The translations under genes and the position numbers were made by a program. The notes under the pieces were generated by a model. The model made no database searches. It was not told the origin of the DNA and was given only the letters and a program-made list of their open reading frames with translations. DNA of 64,000 nt from Cheiracanthium punctorium (lineage: Eukaryota; Arthropoda; Arachnida; Araneae; Cheiracanthiidae). Location of the stretch: the NCBI GenBank assembly GCA_038373885.1, contig JAWZYV010015815.1, positions 1-64,000 on the forward strand, in the 5' to 3' direction. This document shows, piece after piece, positions 44,282 to 55,166 of the stretch (positions are counted from its first letter, which is position 1; every line of letters starts with the position of its first letter).

Positions 44282-45295
44282 ATGGATATTTTGAAAAGAA
44301 ATAAAATGGCTCATAGAGCTTCATTTACTAAGGCATATAATAAATTAGAAAGTACATTAAATGATGATAGCGTCGATTATGATGAAACAGAAATGTGTTT
44401 AGGCTTATTGAAACAGAAGGCAGAAACTTTAGAAATAACTCATAACAGTTATTTAGATAGTTTAAAGGATGAAAGGGAATTTGAAACAGAATTTACTACG
44501 GTTGAAGAGTATCGGGAAATAGCTTTAAGAATTCAGATAAAAGCTAAACGTGTGTTGGATAACGTTAAAAAGATTCCGTTTGAAAATAAGACTTCCGATA
44601 GTAATAATTCTCAGTTACAAAATGATAGAACTCCGAAAACTTTGTGTACACGGCTCCCCGAAGTGGAACTTTATAAATTCGGTGGAGATTTAAAGGACTG
44701 GTTGACATTTTGGAACCAATTCAAAAATATACATGAAAATGTAAATTTAACGAATGCAGATAAATATCATTATTTAATTCAGTCAACTAAAATTAGATCC
44801 GAAGCTAGAGAAATAGTGGAATCGTTCCCAGTGACAGAGGAAAACTATTCTTTAGCTCTAGAAAGCTTAAGAGAAAGATATGGAAGAGAAGATTTATTAA
44901 TAGATTTTTATGTTAGGGAGCTGTTAAAGCTTGTTTTGAACAACGCGAATAGGAATAAAAGTGATTCTTTGAGTTGCTTATATAATAGGTTATCTACTCA
45001 ATTGAGAGCACTAAGCTCCTTAGGAGTTACATCTGAAATGTGTGGGGTAATATTATATCCTCTCGTTGAAAGTTCACTACCAGTGAATGTTTTACGTTCA
45101 TTCGAACGACAAAGAAAAATTATAGAAAGTGAACAAAAATTGTCGAGTCTTGATGCTATAGGTTATTTTTTGAAGAATGAGGTACAATCCGAGGAAAAAA
45201 TAAAATTAAGTAGAACAGACATATTTCATCCCCCATCAGAGAAAAAGACAGTGGCGTTACCGAAAGAACAAGAATTCGGCATCGGAATTAATTAG
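44282..45295 (+). pseudogene. BEL Gag-like region (DUF1759)
   Basis: The first ATG is at 44282. Residues about 120-270 carry the DUF1759-type retrotransposon capsid-like segment (LPEVELYKFGGDLKDWLTFW, then IDFYVRELLKLV). The N-terminal 110 residues are charged and helical. It ends at TAG 45293 in frame 2, while the zinc-knuckle region resumes in frame 0 from about 45300. Since BEL elements normally encode one polyprotein, a small indel before 45295 has probably broken the frame. Confidence 0.85.
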
Positions 45296-45299
45296 TCAT

Positions 45300-46508
45300 A
45301 ATTCGAATGATGATACATTGTGCATGTTTTGTTTAAAAAATCACGCGACTCGATTTTGTAAGAAAGCCTATTTTATTCCTTTGAATGAAAAACTGTCTAT
45401 AGTTAAAAGAAAAGGTTTGTGCCACGTCTGTTTAACTAAAGGACATTTGGCTAAATCCTGTCCATCTAGTATAAAGTGTCATATCTGTTCTAAAAGACAT
45501 TTGAAATTTATGTGCCCTAGTTTAGAGTCTAATCAAACGGGTGAAGTACCAAAAGAAAATAATGAAAATAAAGAAAACAGCACAGACACTTTGTATTCAC
45601 GCGCACAAGCAACGAATGAAGTGTTTTTACAAACTCTTGTAGTTATTATTAAAGGGGAAACTGCACAGCGTAAGGCTAGAATTATTGTAGATACGGGTTC
45701 TCAAAGGTCTTATATTAAAAAATCTACCGCCGAAGAGTTAGGTTTTGATATTCAGAGAGAAGAAGAGTTTTCACACTCATTATTTGGAGGTGAGAAAACT
45801 AAGACACAACGGCATAATTGCTATAAAATTTATCTTGATAGCCTTGCCGGTGAATATAGTTGTAGTTTAGATGCATTAGATCAGGATATAATCTGCAATG
45901 ACATAGCTAGCGTTCAGTATGGACCTTGGATGCGTGAATTAAAACAAAAAAGAATATTCATAACTGATTTTCGAAATGATTTGAAGCCCATTGAAGTTCT
46001 TTTAGGATGTGACGTTGTTGGGAAACTTTTTTCGGGTAAACAAGAACGGCTGTCATCTGGTTTGGTTGCCATGAAGACAAAATTAGGTTGGACCTTGATG
46101 GGAAAAGTCCCTCAGTTTCACTATCAAAATGTGAATATGATTGTCGTTAGTATGCTGTCTCAGGACTTACCTGTTTCATTTTTGTGGGATTTAGAATTGC
46201 TCGGTATCAGTGATCCTGTTGAGCAAAATACTAAAGAAGATTTGCAGAAGTCAGTAATGATTCATTTCCAAGACACTGTTCGGCAAACCTCAGATGGAAG
46301 GTACGAAGTAAGCTTGCCGTGGAAAGATGATCACGCCCTTCTACCGGATAACTATGACTTGTCTCTAAAGAGGTTAGCATCTACTTACAAGAAATTAGCA
46401 AAAACAGGATATAAAGAAAAGTATCAGCAAGTTTTTGAAGAATGGATAGAAGAGGGAGTGATTGAAGAAGTCCCTTTTGAAGAATTGTCATTGAATGAAT
46501 CGCATTAA
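45300..46508 (+). pseudogene. BEL zinc knuckles, aspartic protease and RT start
   Basis: Three knuckles: CMFCLKNHATRFC, CHVCLTKGHLAKSC and CHICSKRHLKFMC. Then an A17-type aspartic protease with DTG at about 45690 (IIVDTGSQRSYI), the LLGCDVVG and KTKLGWTLMGKV segments typical of BEL elements, and the N-terminal part of RT. A TAA at 46506-46508 interrupts the RT in frame; the following codons in the same frame continue the domain. Confidence 0.88.
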
Positions 46509-47387
46509 ATTCCTCATCGTCCAGTTATTAAAGAAAAATCAGTGACCTCTTCTTTGAAAATCAGGCCCATCTTTGACGCCTCAGCTAAGATTCCTAACTA
46601 TCCATCACTAAATGATTGTTCAGAGACCGGAACTAATTTTATTGAGACAATTCCTGCCATTTTAGCCAGGTTTCGACTGTATGAAATTGGTATGATTTCT
46701 GATATAAGAAGAGCATTTCTGCAAATTTCACTTAATGAAAAGGATAGAAATTTCTTACGATTTCTTTTATATGATGAACAAGATCATCTCAAGACCTATA
46801 GACACAGACGAGTCGTTTTCGGTCTGACCAGCAGCCCGTTTTTGTTAATGGCTGTCATTCACCACCATCTGTGAAAGGAGACTTTTAAATTACAGTACTC
46901 TGAAGAGTTGTTAGAAAACTTAAGAAACAGTTTTTATGTAGACAATTGTGTCGTGAGCCTACAGAGTGTGACAGAATCAGAAACTTTTATCAAGACAGCC
47001 ACAGAAATCATGAAAGAAGGTCAATTTGACTTAAGAGGTTGGGAAAGCAATGAGCCATCTGTTTGCTCTATTTCAGGTTCTGAATCGCATGTTCTGGGCT
47101 TGGTATGGAATAAAGACTCCGACAACTTGAGAATTGATTCGGAATCGCTGAAATTAGAAGAATCGGAAAAGTTAACGAAAAGAAAAATTTTATCCATCAT
47201 AAGTCGAATTTTCGATCCGATTGGATTTCTTGCTCCAGCTTTAATTCGACCCAAACTTTTACTTCAAGAAACGTGGAAGTGTAAAGAACATTGGGATTCA
47301 GAAGCTAATGATGACATAAAAAAAAGGTTTTGTTCATGGGTTAAAGGTTTATACTGCTTCAATGATATTAAGATCTCAAGAGGTTAG
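46509..47387 (+). pseudogene. BEL reverse transcriptase core, with internal stop
   Basis: Continues in frame 0: IRPIFDASAK, MISDIRRAFLQI (first catalytic aspartate region), VVFGLTSSPF, a TGA at 46872-46874, then the active-site strand YVDN at 46935-46946. The fourth residue is asparagine rather than the common aspartate; this may be natural variation in BEL elements. It ends at TAG 47385 within the connection region. Confidence 0.85.
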
Positions 47388-48836
47388 GAGTTACGGCAGA
47401 CTCAACTCTAAGCTTTCATACATTTGTTGATGCAAGTCAGACTGCTTATTCGGCTTGTATTTTTATAAGATGCGAAACCTCTAATGGTACTGTTACAGTC
47501 CAGTTACTCCACGCTAAGTCAAGAATTACTCCGTTGAAAAAAATAACGATCCCTCGCCTTGAGCTCATGGCAGCTACTATTGGAGCGAGATTATTTGATT
47601 CCGTCCCTAAATTTAGGAAAAAATAATATTGATACATACTTTTGGACAGATTCTTCGACAGTGTTAACTTGGATAAAGCGGCAGGAACATTGGTCAGTAT
47701 TCGTGAGCAATCGAATTGCTGAGATAAGAAAGCTGACTCCTAAGAACTGGTTCCATATTCCGGGAAGTCAGAATCCTGCTGACCTTCTCTCTAGAGGATG
47801 TGGAGCTAAACAGCTTCTGAAGTCGGAGTGGTGGTTAGGACCAACCTGGCTAAAGAATCCTAAAGACGATTGGCCTAAGTCAGTTGGGAATGTCGACGAA
47901 GAGGAAGTTCAAAAGGAGAAGCGGAAGACTGTAACTTCGGCTAGCAACGTAGAATTTCAATCCACTGCAACGCTATTGGCAACGAGAATTTCAAAGTTTT
48001 CAAGAATAATTAGAGTTTTAGCATGGATGTTACGCTTTCAACCAAAGGCTAAAGATTTAAGGAAACATTCAGATTTAACACAAGAAGAAATAATAAATGC
48101 ACGGAAAACACTATTACATTCAGTTCAAACAGAGTGTTTTAATGACGAAGAAGGTAGAAAATCATTAAAAAACTTTCAAATCTTTACAGATAGTCAGGAT
48201 ATGCTTCGACTGAAGACCAGACTTACAAACAATGATGAGTCACCCGATTTCGTTGCTCCATTAATTCTCCCGTCAAAACATTTAGTGATCAAACGACTTA
48301 TTGAACAGGAACACTTAATTAACAAACATGCTGGAACTTCCATTCTTCTAACTATCCTACGAGAAAGATTTTGGATCATTAAAGGTCGGAAAACTATTCG
48401 CTCTGTTATTAGAGAATGTATAACTTGTAAAAGACAAAGGGTAAAAAACCTGGAGGTTCCATTTCCACCTTTGCCTTCAGATCGAACTAGATTATCAGCA
48501 GTGTTTGAAGTATCCGGTGTGGATTTGGCCGGACCCTTGATAACCAAGTCTAATGAAAAAGTTTGGATCGTCCTCTTTTCCTGTGCTGTTTATAGGGCTG
48601 TCCACCTAGAGTTGATACCTTCTCTCAGTACAAATGCATTCATTCAAGCATTACGAAGATTTATTGCACGGAGAGGTAGAATATCCGTTCTATATTCAGA
48701 TAATGGGACTAACTTTACTGGCTTGAATTCTGCATTAAAACAGCTCAATTGGTCAAAAATACAAAGAGAATTTGAAGTTAACCAAATAAGATAGAAATTT
48801 AACCCACCTGCTGCCCCATGGTGGGGAGGATTCTGG
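47388..48836 (+). pseudogene. BEL RNase H and integrase regions, frameshifted
   Basis: RNase H starts in frame 2 (FHTFVDASQTAYSACIF from 47414; IPRLELMAA) and changes to frame 0 near 47600 (YFWTDSSTVLTWIK; GSQNPADLLSRG). Integrase follows with a zinc-binding H..C..C region (ECITCKRQR) and catalytic aspartates in VDLAGP (48522) and SDNGTNF (48699). A TAG at 48792 precedes WWGGFWE, which carries the third acidic residue (48837). Two frameshifts and a stop show that it is not functional. Confidence 0.85.
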
Positions 48837-49336
48837 GAACTTAGGACGTTCAACCCTGTCTTATGAAGAACTCTTGACTTTCGTCTGCGAGTGTGAATCC
48901 GTTATGAATAACATACTTATCAGTAGAACCTGATTTTAAAGCTTTAACACCTTCATCATTCCTACAAGATCTCCCTTCATTTCGCCCCGATCTGGACAAA
49001 ATTGACAAGACTAATATCAATAAAAGATATAGATATTTTCAGAGACTGAGAGAAACGTTAAAAGAAAGATTTCGAGCTGAATACTTAGGGTTCTTGAGGT
49101 CCTCCATTCCTAAGAAACTCGACCAAATTAAAGTTGGAGATGTTGTCCTAATTGGTAGGGAAGATAAAAAACGACTTTACTGGCCCTTGGGTCGAGTGAT
49201 AGAACTTTTTCCTGGAAGAGATGGACGTGTCAGACTAGTGAAGTTAAAAACGTCCAAAGGAACTCTACTCAGACCTATCCAAAGATTATATCCTTTAGAG
49301 GTCACTGAAACCACGAGTGCTCCGACCAATGACTAG
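48837..49336 (+). pseudogene. BEL integrase C-terminus and DUF5641 domain
   Basis: After WWGGFWE the expected continuation is broken by deletions and frame changes (48840-49093). From 49094 an open segment contains KVGDVVLIGREDKKRLYWPL and LYPLEV, matching the DUF5641 domain that closes BEL/Pao polyproteins. Confidence 0.8.
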
Positions 49337-49530
49337 AACTTGATATAGACTCTTTTACATATTGAATACTTTTAGTACTCTAATTTTAAAATTTTACATC
49401 TCATTATTGTTATATATTAATTTGTGTTTTAGTTTTGAATATTTGAATTGTATGTTTAGGAAATGTTCAGTATTTTTCAGTTTTCTTTAATGTTTATTTT
49501 TGTTGAGTTTTCTCCTAAGAGTACAAAACT

Positions 49531-49543
49531 CAAGTGGGGAGAA
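49531..49543 (+). other. polypurine tract of the BEL element
   Basis: AGTGGGGAGAA directly precedes the 3' LTR start TGTTGCATCG; it primes plus-strand DNA synthesis in LTR elements. Confidence 0.8.
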
Positions 49544-49912
49544 TGTTGCATCGTGTCGCCTTTCAAGCGAGTAACTGACTCCATGGTTCCAGGTTGCCAT
49601 GGAGACAGACGAATTATGCTCTTTTCGGAGTGAGTGGCAACGGCGAAGGGAAGAAGGAATGTGAGAAAAAACAGAACAGTTTGCAGCAGTTATTGTTATG
49701 CCTTATATTTAGTTTTGATTCGTATATTTGTTTGATTCGTGTGTTTAGAATTTAGAAATGCGGTTTTACTTGTAAATAAATGTTATTTAGTGAAAAGAAC
49801 TTCTTATTTGTCCTAATCAATTCGGCCGTCTCATTTATTTAGATTAAATGAGTAGTTTTTTCTCCAGTCGCCGACAGATATATATTTTTTAATTCCATTC
49901 TTTGGGATGTTT
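49544..49912 (+). repeat. BEL 3' LTR
   Basis: Uninterrupted copy; differs from the 5' LTR at a few positions, including a short length difference around GTATATTTGTTTGATTCG. It serves as the empty site for the 41520-43986 insertion. Confidence 0.88.
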
Positions 49913-49965
49913 GGTGACACACATCTTTGTGCTCTCACACGCAAAAATCAGATAAGTTTTCTTTA

Positions 49966-50231
49966 TCTGTTGGCATTATTAGTTATTAGTTTTTATTCGA
50001 TAATTACAACTAAAACTATTAGTTGTAGTTGTAAGGTTCAACTAACTCTGCTCAACTAAATTAGTTTTAGTTGAGGGTTCAACTAAAACTAATTTAGTTG
50101 AGACAAGTTAGTGGAACCTTCAACTAACAACTATTTTAGTCGAATATTTAGTTGTGTTCAATTAAAACTAATTTAGTTTTTAGTTGAATGTTTAGTTCAA
50201 TTAATATTTTAGTTAATGATGCCCATCTCTG
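49966..50231. repeat. AACTAA/TTAGTT foldback repeats (right piece of the outer MITE)
   Basis: Alternating AACTAAATTAGTTTTAGTTG motifs ending in TTAGTTAATGATGCCCATCTCTG, then AGCTACAG. Confidence 0.8.
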
Positions 50232-50239
50232 AGCTACAG

Positions 50240-50661
50240 ACTCTGAAAATTTTCAGGGATGCCACTTTTCCGCTGATCCGCGGGTTTCCGTTTTTTATAC
50301 ATATTTTAATTTTTTTCAATCATTCTGCATATTCAGCGGAATTTTTCTAAAATTTATACCATATTTACGCCCCCTCTTTTTTCCCAGCAGTAATTAGGTA
50401 TTAATTTCCAGCATCTTACTTTCAAACATTTTCCATCCGTCTTGAAAATTAACATTTTCCCTATAGCATTCATTTATTTAAATCTCCAATGCTATAAGAA
50501 TAAAAATTAACTCCTATTTCAAACTTAAAATAGTTTTTTTTTTTTTTCAAAGTAACCAGTAAAGAAAAACTTCGCAAAAAAGAACAGGTTTAGACGCGAA
50601 TGAAAATTTTATAAAATAAAATGAAAAAGAATATCAAAACGAACAAAAAATGAACTTAATA
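50240..50661. other. AT-rich DNA outside the nested pile
   Basis: No supported feature. Confidence 0.4.
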
Positions 50662-50849
50662 CAGTTTACTCTCGATAATCCGTGTTCATTTTGGATTCTC
50701 AAAAAAAGTTTAAAGAGAAACATTTTCACACTCATACGTGTAAAATCGATGTTGATTTGAATTAATATGAAAAATCCTTCAAAACTTTGATAATGGAGAA
50801 TCAGCTAGCAAATTGTACATGATATAAACAAGAACAGAGAAAAAACCGT

Positions 50850-51233
50850 TACCTTCACAAGAGACTGCGATTTGTGATGAGGAACCTGCACTTTCGAAAC
50901 GGAAAATCCCGAAAACGTCAACATGCAATGATCTAGATTCTGCTCTACTGCAGTGGTTTAATCAAAAAAGAGCTGAAGGTATATCTATTTTTGTAGCGCT
51001 ATGTTTAGAATTAGAAGGTTTCGAAAATCTGGCTAAAGAAAATTTAGAAAATTGGCTTCAAAGGGATGCAAATGAGCCTGGCTTCCAGTATTTGACAGAT
51101 GAAGACATCATGACTGACTGTGTTGTTACATCTAATAGTGATGATGGTTCTGATGTAGAAGATGTACTAAATAAGGGAAATAAAATTTTTCATTCTGCTG
51201 CTCTACAGTCGGTGGGAGCTTTGTTATATTATA
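50850..51233 (+). pseudogene. Tigger/pogo transposase, N- and C-terminal remnants
   Basis: The open stretch includes a CENP-B/Tc5-type helix-turn-helix segment (LDSALLQWFNQKRAEGISI). It then passes directly to the C-terminal region (NLENWLQRDANEPGFQYLTD, then HSAALQSVGALLYY). The DDE catalytic domain that normally lies between is absent: a deletion. The last codon is broken at 51233 by the Helitron insertion and the frame resumes at 57256. Confidence 0.8.
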
Positions 51234-53307
51234 CTAGCTGAAGTACCCGTTCTTCGCACGGGAATGAATGGATTTTTTGATATTACGATTTGTGGGGATT
51301 ACTATTTATTGTAATAAAGAGATATAGCAAAATGGATATCGCTTTATATTGTGTTCAATAACCATGCATACCGAATTTCAAGGCAATCGTTTGTACGGTG
51401 CAGAAGGCCATGCGGCGCGCGTAGCGCAATCTAGTGGAGAGTTTTAGCAAAACGGATACGGCGGAAATATTCTTCGCATTCAGATATGGATGAATACGAA
51501 ATTTCAGGACGATTGGCTGGATAGCCCTGACGACGCGACATCTAGTGGCAAATTATATAGGAAAATGGATAGCGCCAAACTCTTCCCCGTGTTCAAATAT
51601 CTAAGTATACCTATTTTCATAGTGATTAGTTGCACAGTCAAGAAGTGATACACTGCAGCGCGATCTAGTGGTTAATTAAAGTAATGATTTGCTACAGTGC
51701 CGTCAAGTGGCGAGTTATAGCAAAATGGATAACGCCAAAATATTCTCATGTTCAAATAGCTATGTATACTGATTTTCATAGCGACCGTTTGAATGGTCAA
51801 GAATTTGGCCTGCTGCAGCGTCATCTAGTGGCGAGTTAAAATAATAATGCATTGCAGTGTCATCTAGTGGTGAGTAACATCAAAAGGAACACAGTTAGAA
51901 TATATTCTTCGTGCTGAAATGTGTAAGTATAAGAAATTTTATGCCGCTCGATCGATCGGTATAGAATTTGATGTGTTGCAGCGCCATTTAGCGGCAAGTT
52001 ACAGCAAAATGGATACTGAAAAATATTCTTTGTGTTCTAATATCCGCGTGTACCAAATTTCATCGAAATCGGTTGGACGATATTCGCATAGTAAACGGCT
52101 AAACGGAATAGAATTCGACGTTCTGCTGCGTCACCTAGTGGCAAGTTAGAGGAAAACGGATAGCATAAAAAGCTTCTCAATGATAAAAGACTTAGGTGAA
52201 CCAAATTTCATGGTGCAACGGTGCTGGAGTTTTTCAACCTCATACACACATACCAACATTCATTTTTATCTATAACCAGTATCATTATATATCCCAGTCT
52301 CAAATAAAATCCAGTTTCAAATCTAAGCCTCGCCAAAGTGCCAACATACGCCATTTTGCAAGAGTTTTTTCAGGAAATCATTCGAAGCATTGACTTAGCA
52401 GCAATCAATATGGGAAATGGTTCGGCCGCCAAAAAGTAAAGCACACATTTATTTGAAAAGGGGAATCCCTTAATACAACCGAATTTTTTTAAATTATCAA
52501 CTATAACGTGTTTTATTCATCGCTACTCCGATGTACTAAATGAGAAGATTTCAATTTTCTGAAATTTGACGGAATTCCCCCAACTTAAATCAATGTACTC
52601 AATTGGCGAGAATTCTGAAGATAGATCGCTTGAAATCCCTTAATAACTGCATTATTTCTTCACGGATCATTAAAATTTAACGCTGTATTCTAATAAAACC
52701 TTTGCATTTGCTTTCAAAAATCTATTTCCTTAAGCTCTCAATAAATTGCGCCAAGCCGAAAACTGTGCAAACCGCTAGAACTCACTTTCTTAAAATCAGC
52801 GTTTGAACCATTTTATTTTTTCGCCAAACTAAAAAAAAATTACATATTAGCCTCGGAAATCTTCAATTCTTATTGTTTTGCGTATAAAACATTTCATTCC
52901 TGCTCCGATTTCCCATGCACACGATATTATAATAAAAAATTAATAATCTTACAAATATAAACTAACAAAAAAAAATCATTATTATTCTTTATTTTTACTT
53001 TGAGAATTTAAAACATCTTATTCGGCAAAATCGCCACACATGGCAACCACGATCCTTATTTCACACTTTTTTTCACTACAGGGGTTACAATTACGGAAAG
53101 GTTTTTGCATGGAGAACATAAAAAATCTCTTAAATTCCGGGAACGGGTGCACTTTCAAAGTTTTAAAGTGGACTATGATTTATTCTATATTATTTTACAT
53201 ATCTGTGCAAAATTTCAGGCTGATAGGTCCATTTTTGTGGATTTGTATACAACTCAAATCCACAAACAAACAAACAAACAAACAGAATTTCATTTTTATT
53301 TATAAGA
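51234..53307 (-). mobile_element. Helitron-like copy 1
   Basis: On the minus strand it starts TCTTATAAATAAAAATG, then a TTTG microsatellite, and ends with the hairpin CCCGTGCGAAGAACGGG followed 9 bases later by CTAG; flanks are A and T. The 3' third contains degenerate repeats of about 110-130 bp marked by 'ATCTAGTGG' (for example at 51429, 51541, 51669, 51824). About 2.07 kb. Confidence 0.75.
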
Positions 53308-55166
53308 TTTCACATGCGCGGCGTATGTTTTGCTTTTGAGTCCGTTATTCTGATTGAGTTTCGAAAGGGGTTTTAAACTCATGACGTCAAAGTGGCGCAC
53401 ATTTCACATGTGAAAACTCGGTTATTTTTAAATAATTTTATTTATTTTTTTTCAATTGGCAATTTTAATCATTGTTACTGTCTCCAAGACAACCAAACCG
53501 CAAGATATCATACCGAAATTTTTAAGTTGCGCTGCGATTGAAATGAAAATACTTCTTTACTTAAAAATTCGTAAAAAATCTCCTAAGTTATATTTTCCTC
53601 TGGTTTCTCTTTTAAAAGAGGGCGAAATGTATGCTCCGTCATTTGACAAAATATAAAAAAGTTATGACGGATAGAATTCAAGATGCAGCAATTTAAACAA
53701 TATTTTACGAAAGTCAGCGACAAATTTAATTTTATTTGAAAAATTCCCCAAAATCTGCAAATTATGTTACACAATCCGAACAAACAATTTTTAAAAGAAA
53801 ATTTTCTCCTCTATCCGATGATGTAAATTTCGTTTTCTTGCGAGTGTAATTACCGGCGTTATTACGTATTAAGCGAGAAAAATCGCTAAATATCGGACAA
53901 AACATAAAATAAAACATTTTCTAATTCGAATTTCGAAAAAATCGCTCCGAGGCGTGTTAGGATCTGTCCTAGTGAAGCCGTATGCAAAATTCGGTAGGTC
54001 TGCGACCCACCGTCTCGGCGGAATGCGATCGAGAGACGCTTGCAAGAAGATCGGTGGTCACAAACTTGCCTACCTACATAGCTACATACAATGTTTACTC
54101 TCGGATTTTACTATATACTAGCTGCATACCCGTTCTCCGCACGGTGGGAAACGCATATTTTCATTACACATATATAATTCGAATTAAACCCAATAATGCG
54201 GAATCTCGAATCGTGACTAAAAGTTGACGTTATGAGTGCAAATTTTATACGATTGCAACAGGACACAAAAACTACGTCAATGTGACTGGCGATCAAAAAA
54301 GAAAGAACTTTATGGTATGCAGACAAAACTTTTCCCTTTCGAAAAATGCCTGATTTTTACATCATATAATTCTCTTTGTGAGGTTTAATTTATAGCATTA
54401 ATATATAGTATATACCACATAAATAACATTACATGATGTTGACAACCAGGGGCGTAGCCAAGAGGAGGGGGTTAGGGGGGTCATACCCCCCCCCCTAATG
54501 AGGAATTTTTTGCCATAGAAAATGTATATTCTTCACTCCCTTATCACACACATGTATGCATGCATGGGAGTTGCAGTAGTCGTAACCCCCCCATGAAATT
54601 TTTCTGGCTACGCCCCTGTTTACAACAATTTTATCTTGCATTTTTCAAAGCGTGGGCAATGCATTAGGGCAGTTATGTTGCACACGACTTTATTAAATTT
54701 TACATAAATTAAAAAAAACCTACATGTAACAATGGATGCATCATTTACGTTTAAAAGCCAAAAATGTACCCTGCTCCGGTGAAAATCATGTTGCTTTTGT
54801 AAATAAAAACGTTCGCGATGTAACTTCTGAGAAAAAACTTATTACCCTTATTGAACTCTTAATGCAGTATCACACTTGTTACATAAAAGTGGCGTTTATC
54901 TCACTGTCAGTTCGCACTAAATAAATAACTAATTTCATTTTTCATTTTTTACAGATTACAGTTGACCCCTTTATAACATGGTTCTACAACACGAATTCTT
55001 AGAACACGACGAAAACATTACGATCGTTTTCGTGTAACACGTTAAAAGAGACTTGTACAGCATGGTAAAATGAGACATGTGTTCTGATATTATGACGCTT
55101 TAGATCCTGTAATTAACATACCTTTTGAATGGCAACACCAAACATCATTGTATTTTTATAGCAATA
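53308..55166. mobile_element. segment between the two Helitron copies
   Basis: About 53640-53960 is the reverse complement of Helitron-like sequence at 22700-23060. Another CTAG terminus (CTAGCTGCATACCCGTTCTC) is at 54118, with homology to 4734-5060. A hAT MITE sits at 54447-54618, and TACAGTTGACCCCTTTATAA near 54958 is a pogo-like terminus. It looks like flanking DNA carried along with the Helitrons. Confidence 0.5.
54447..54618. mobile_element. hAT MITE, CAGGGGCGTAGCC family
   Basis: 172 bp, the same length as the 4215 copy. TIRs CAGGGGCGTAGCC / GGCTACGCCCCTG; flanks TTGACAAC (54439-54446) and TTTACAAC (54619-54626), 7 of 8. Confidence 0.92.

Larger units (their letters stand above)
41209..49912 (+). 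mobile_element. BEL/Pao LTR retrotransposon, degenerate
   Basis: The 5' LTR (41209-41519 plus 43987 to about 44049) and 3' LTR (49544 to about 49912) share TGTTGCATCGTGTCGCCTTT onward with few differences. The internal order is DUF1759-type gag, CCHC knuckles, aspartic protease, RT, RNase H, integrase, DUF5641, as in BEL/Pao. A polypurine tract, AGTGGGGAGAA, precedes the 3' LTR. Several stops and frameshifts make it inactive. The exact LTR 3' edges are unresolved because the copies diverge after TTTGGGAT. Confidence 0.92.
1857..50231. mobile_element. outermost foldback MITE, split into three visible pieces by nested insertions
   Basis: The left end CAGAGTTGGGC at 1857 is preceded by AGCTACAG (1849-1856). 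The right end GCCCATCTCTG at 50231 is followed by the same octamer (50232-50239). The TIRs match at 10 of 11 positions. The remaining body is at 1857-1884, 38102 to about 38577 and about 49966-50231; the last two share dense AACTAA/TTAGTT motifs in both orientations, a foldback-type composition. Everything between is later insertion. The hAT-like assignment is inferred from the 8-bp duplication. The junction near 38577/49966 is less certain: only TATCTGT (7 bp) is shared there. Confidence 0.68.

Noticed and set aside
46935..46946. YVDN instead of YVDD as an inactivating change in the BEL RT
   Set aside because: The fourth position may vary naturally in BEL/Pao elements, so it is not counted as damage; stops and frameshifts are sufficient evidence.
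41202..49924. ACACACAT on both sides as the BEL target duplication
   Set aside because: It is low-complexity, longer than the usual 4-6 bp, and the LTR ends are not resolved, so it is mentioned only as possible.
38570..49972. A single element from about 38578 to 49965 with TATCTGT as duplication
   Set aside because: Only 7 bases match and no inverted termini were found at these points; the junction is noted but the element is not called.
51420..51860. CRISPR-like array from repeated ATCTAGTGG units
   Set aside because: Units are long, degenerate and unequal with no constant short repeat, and the context is a eukaryotic Helitron-like element.
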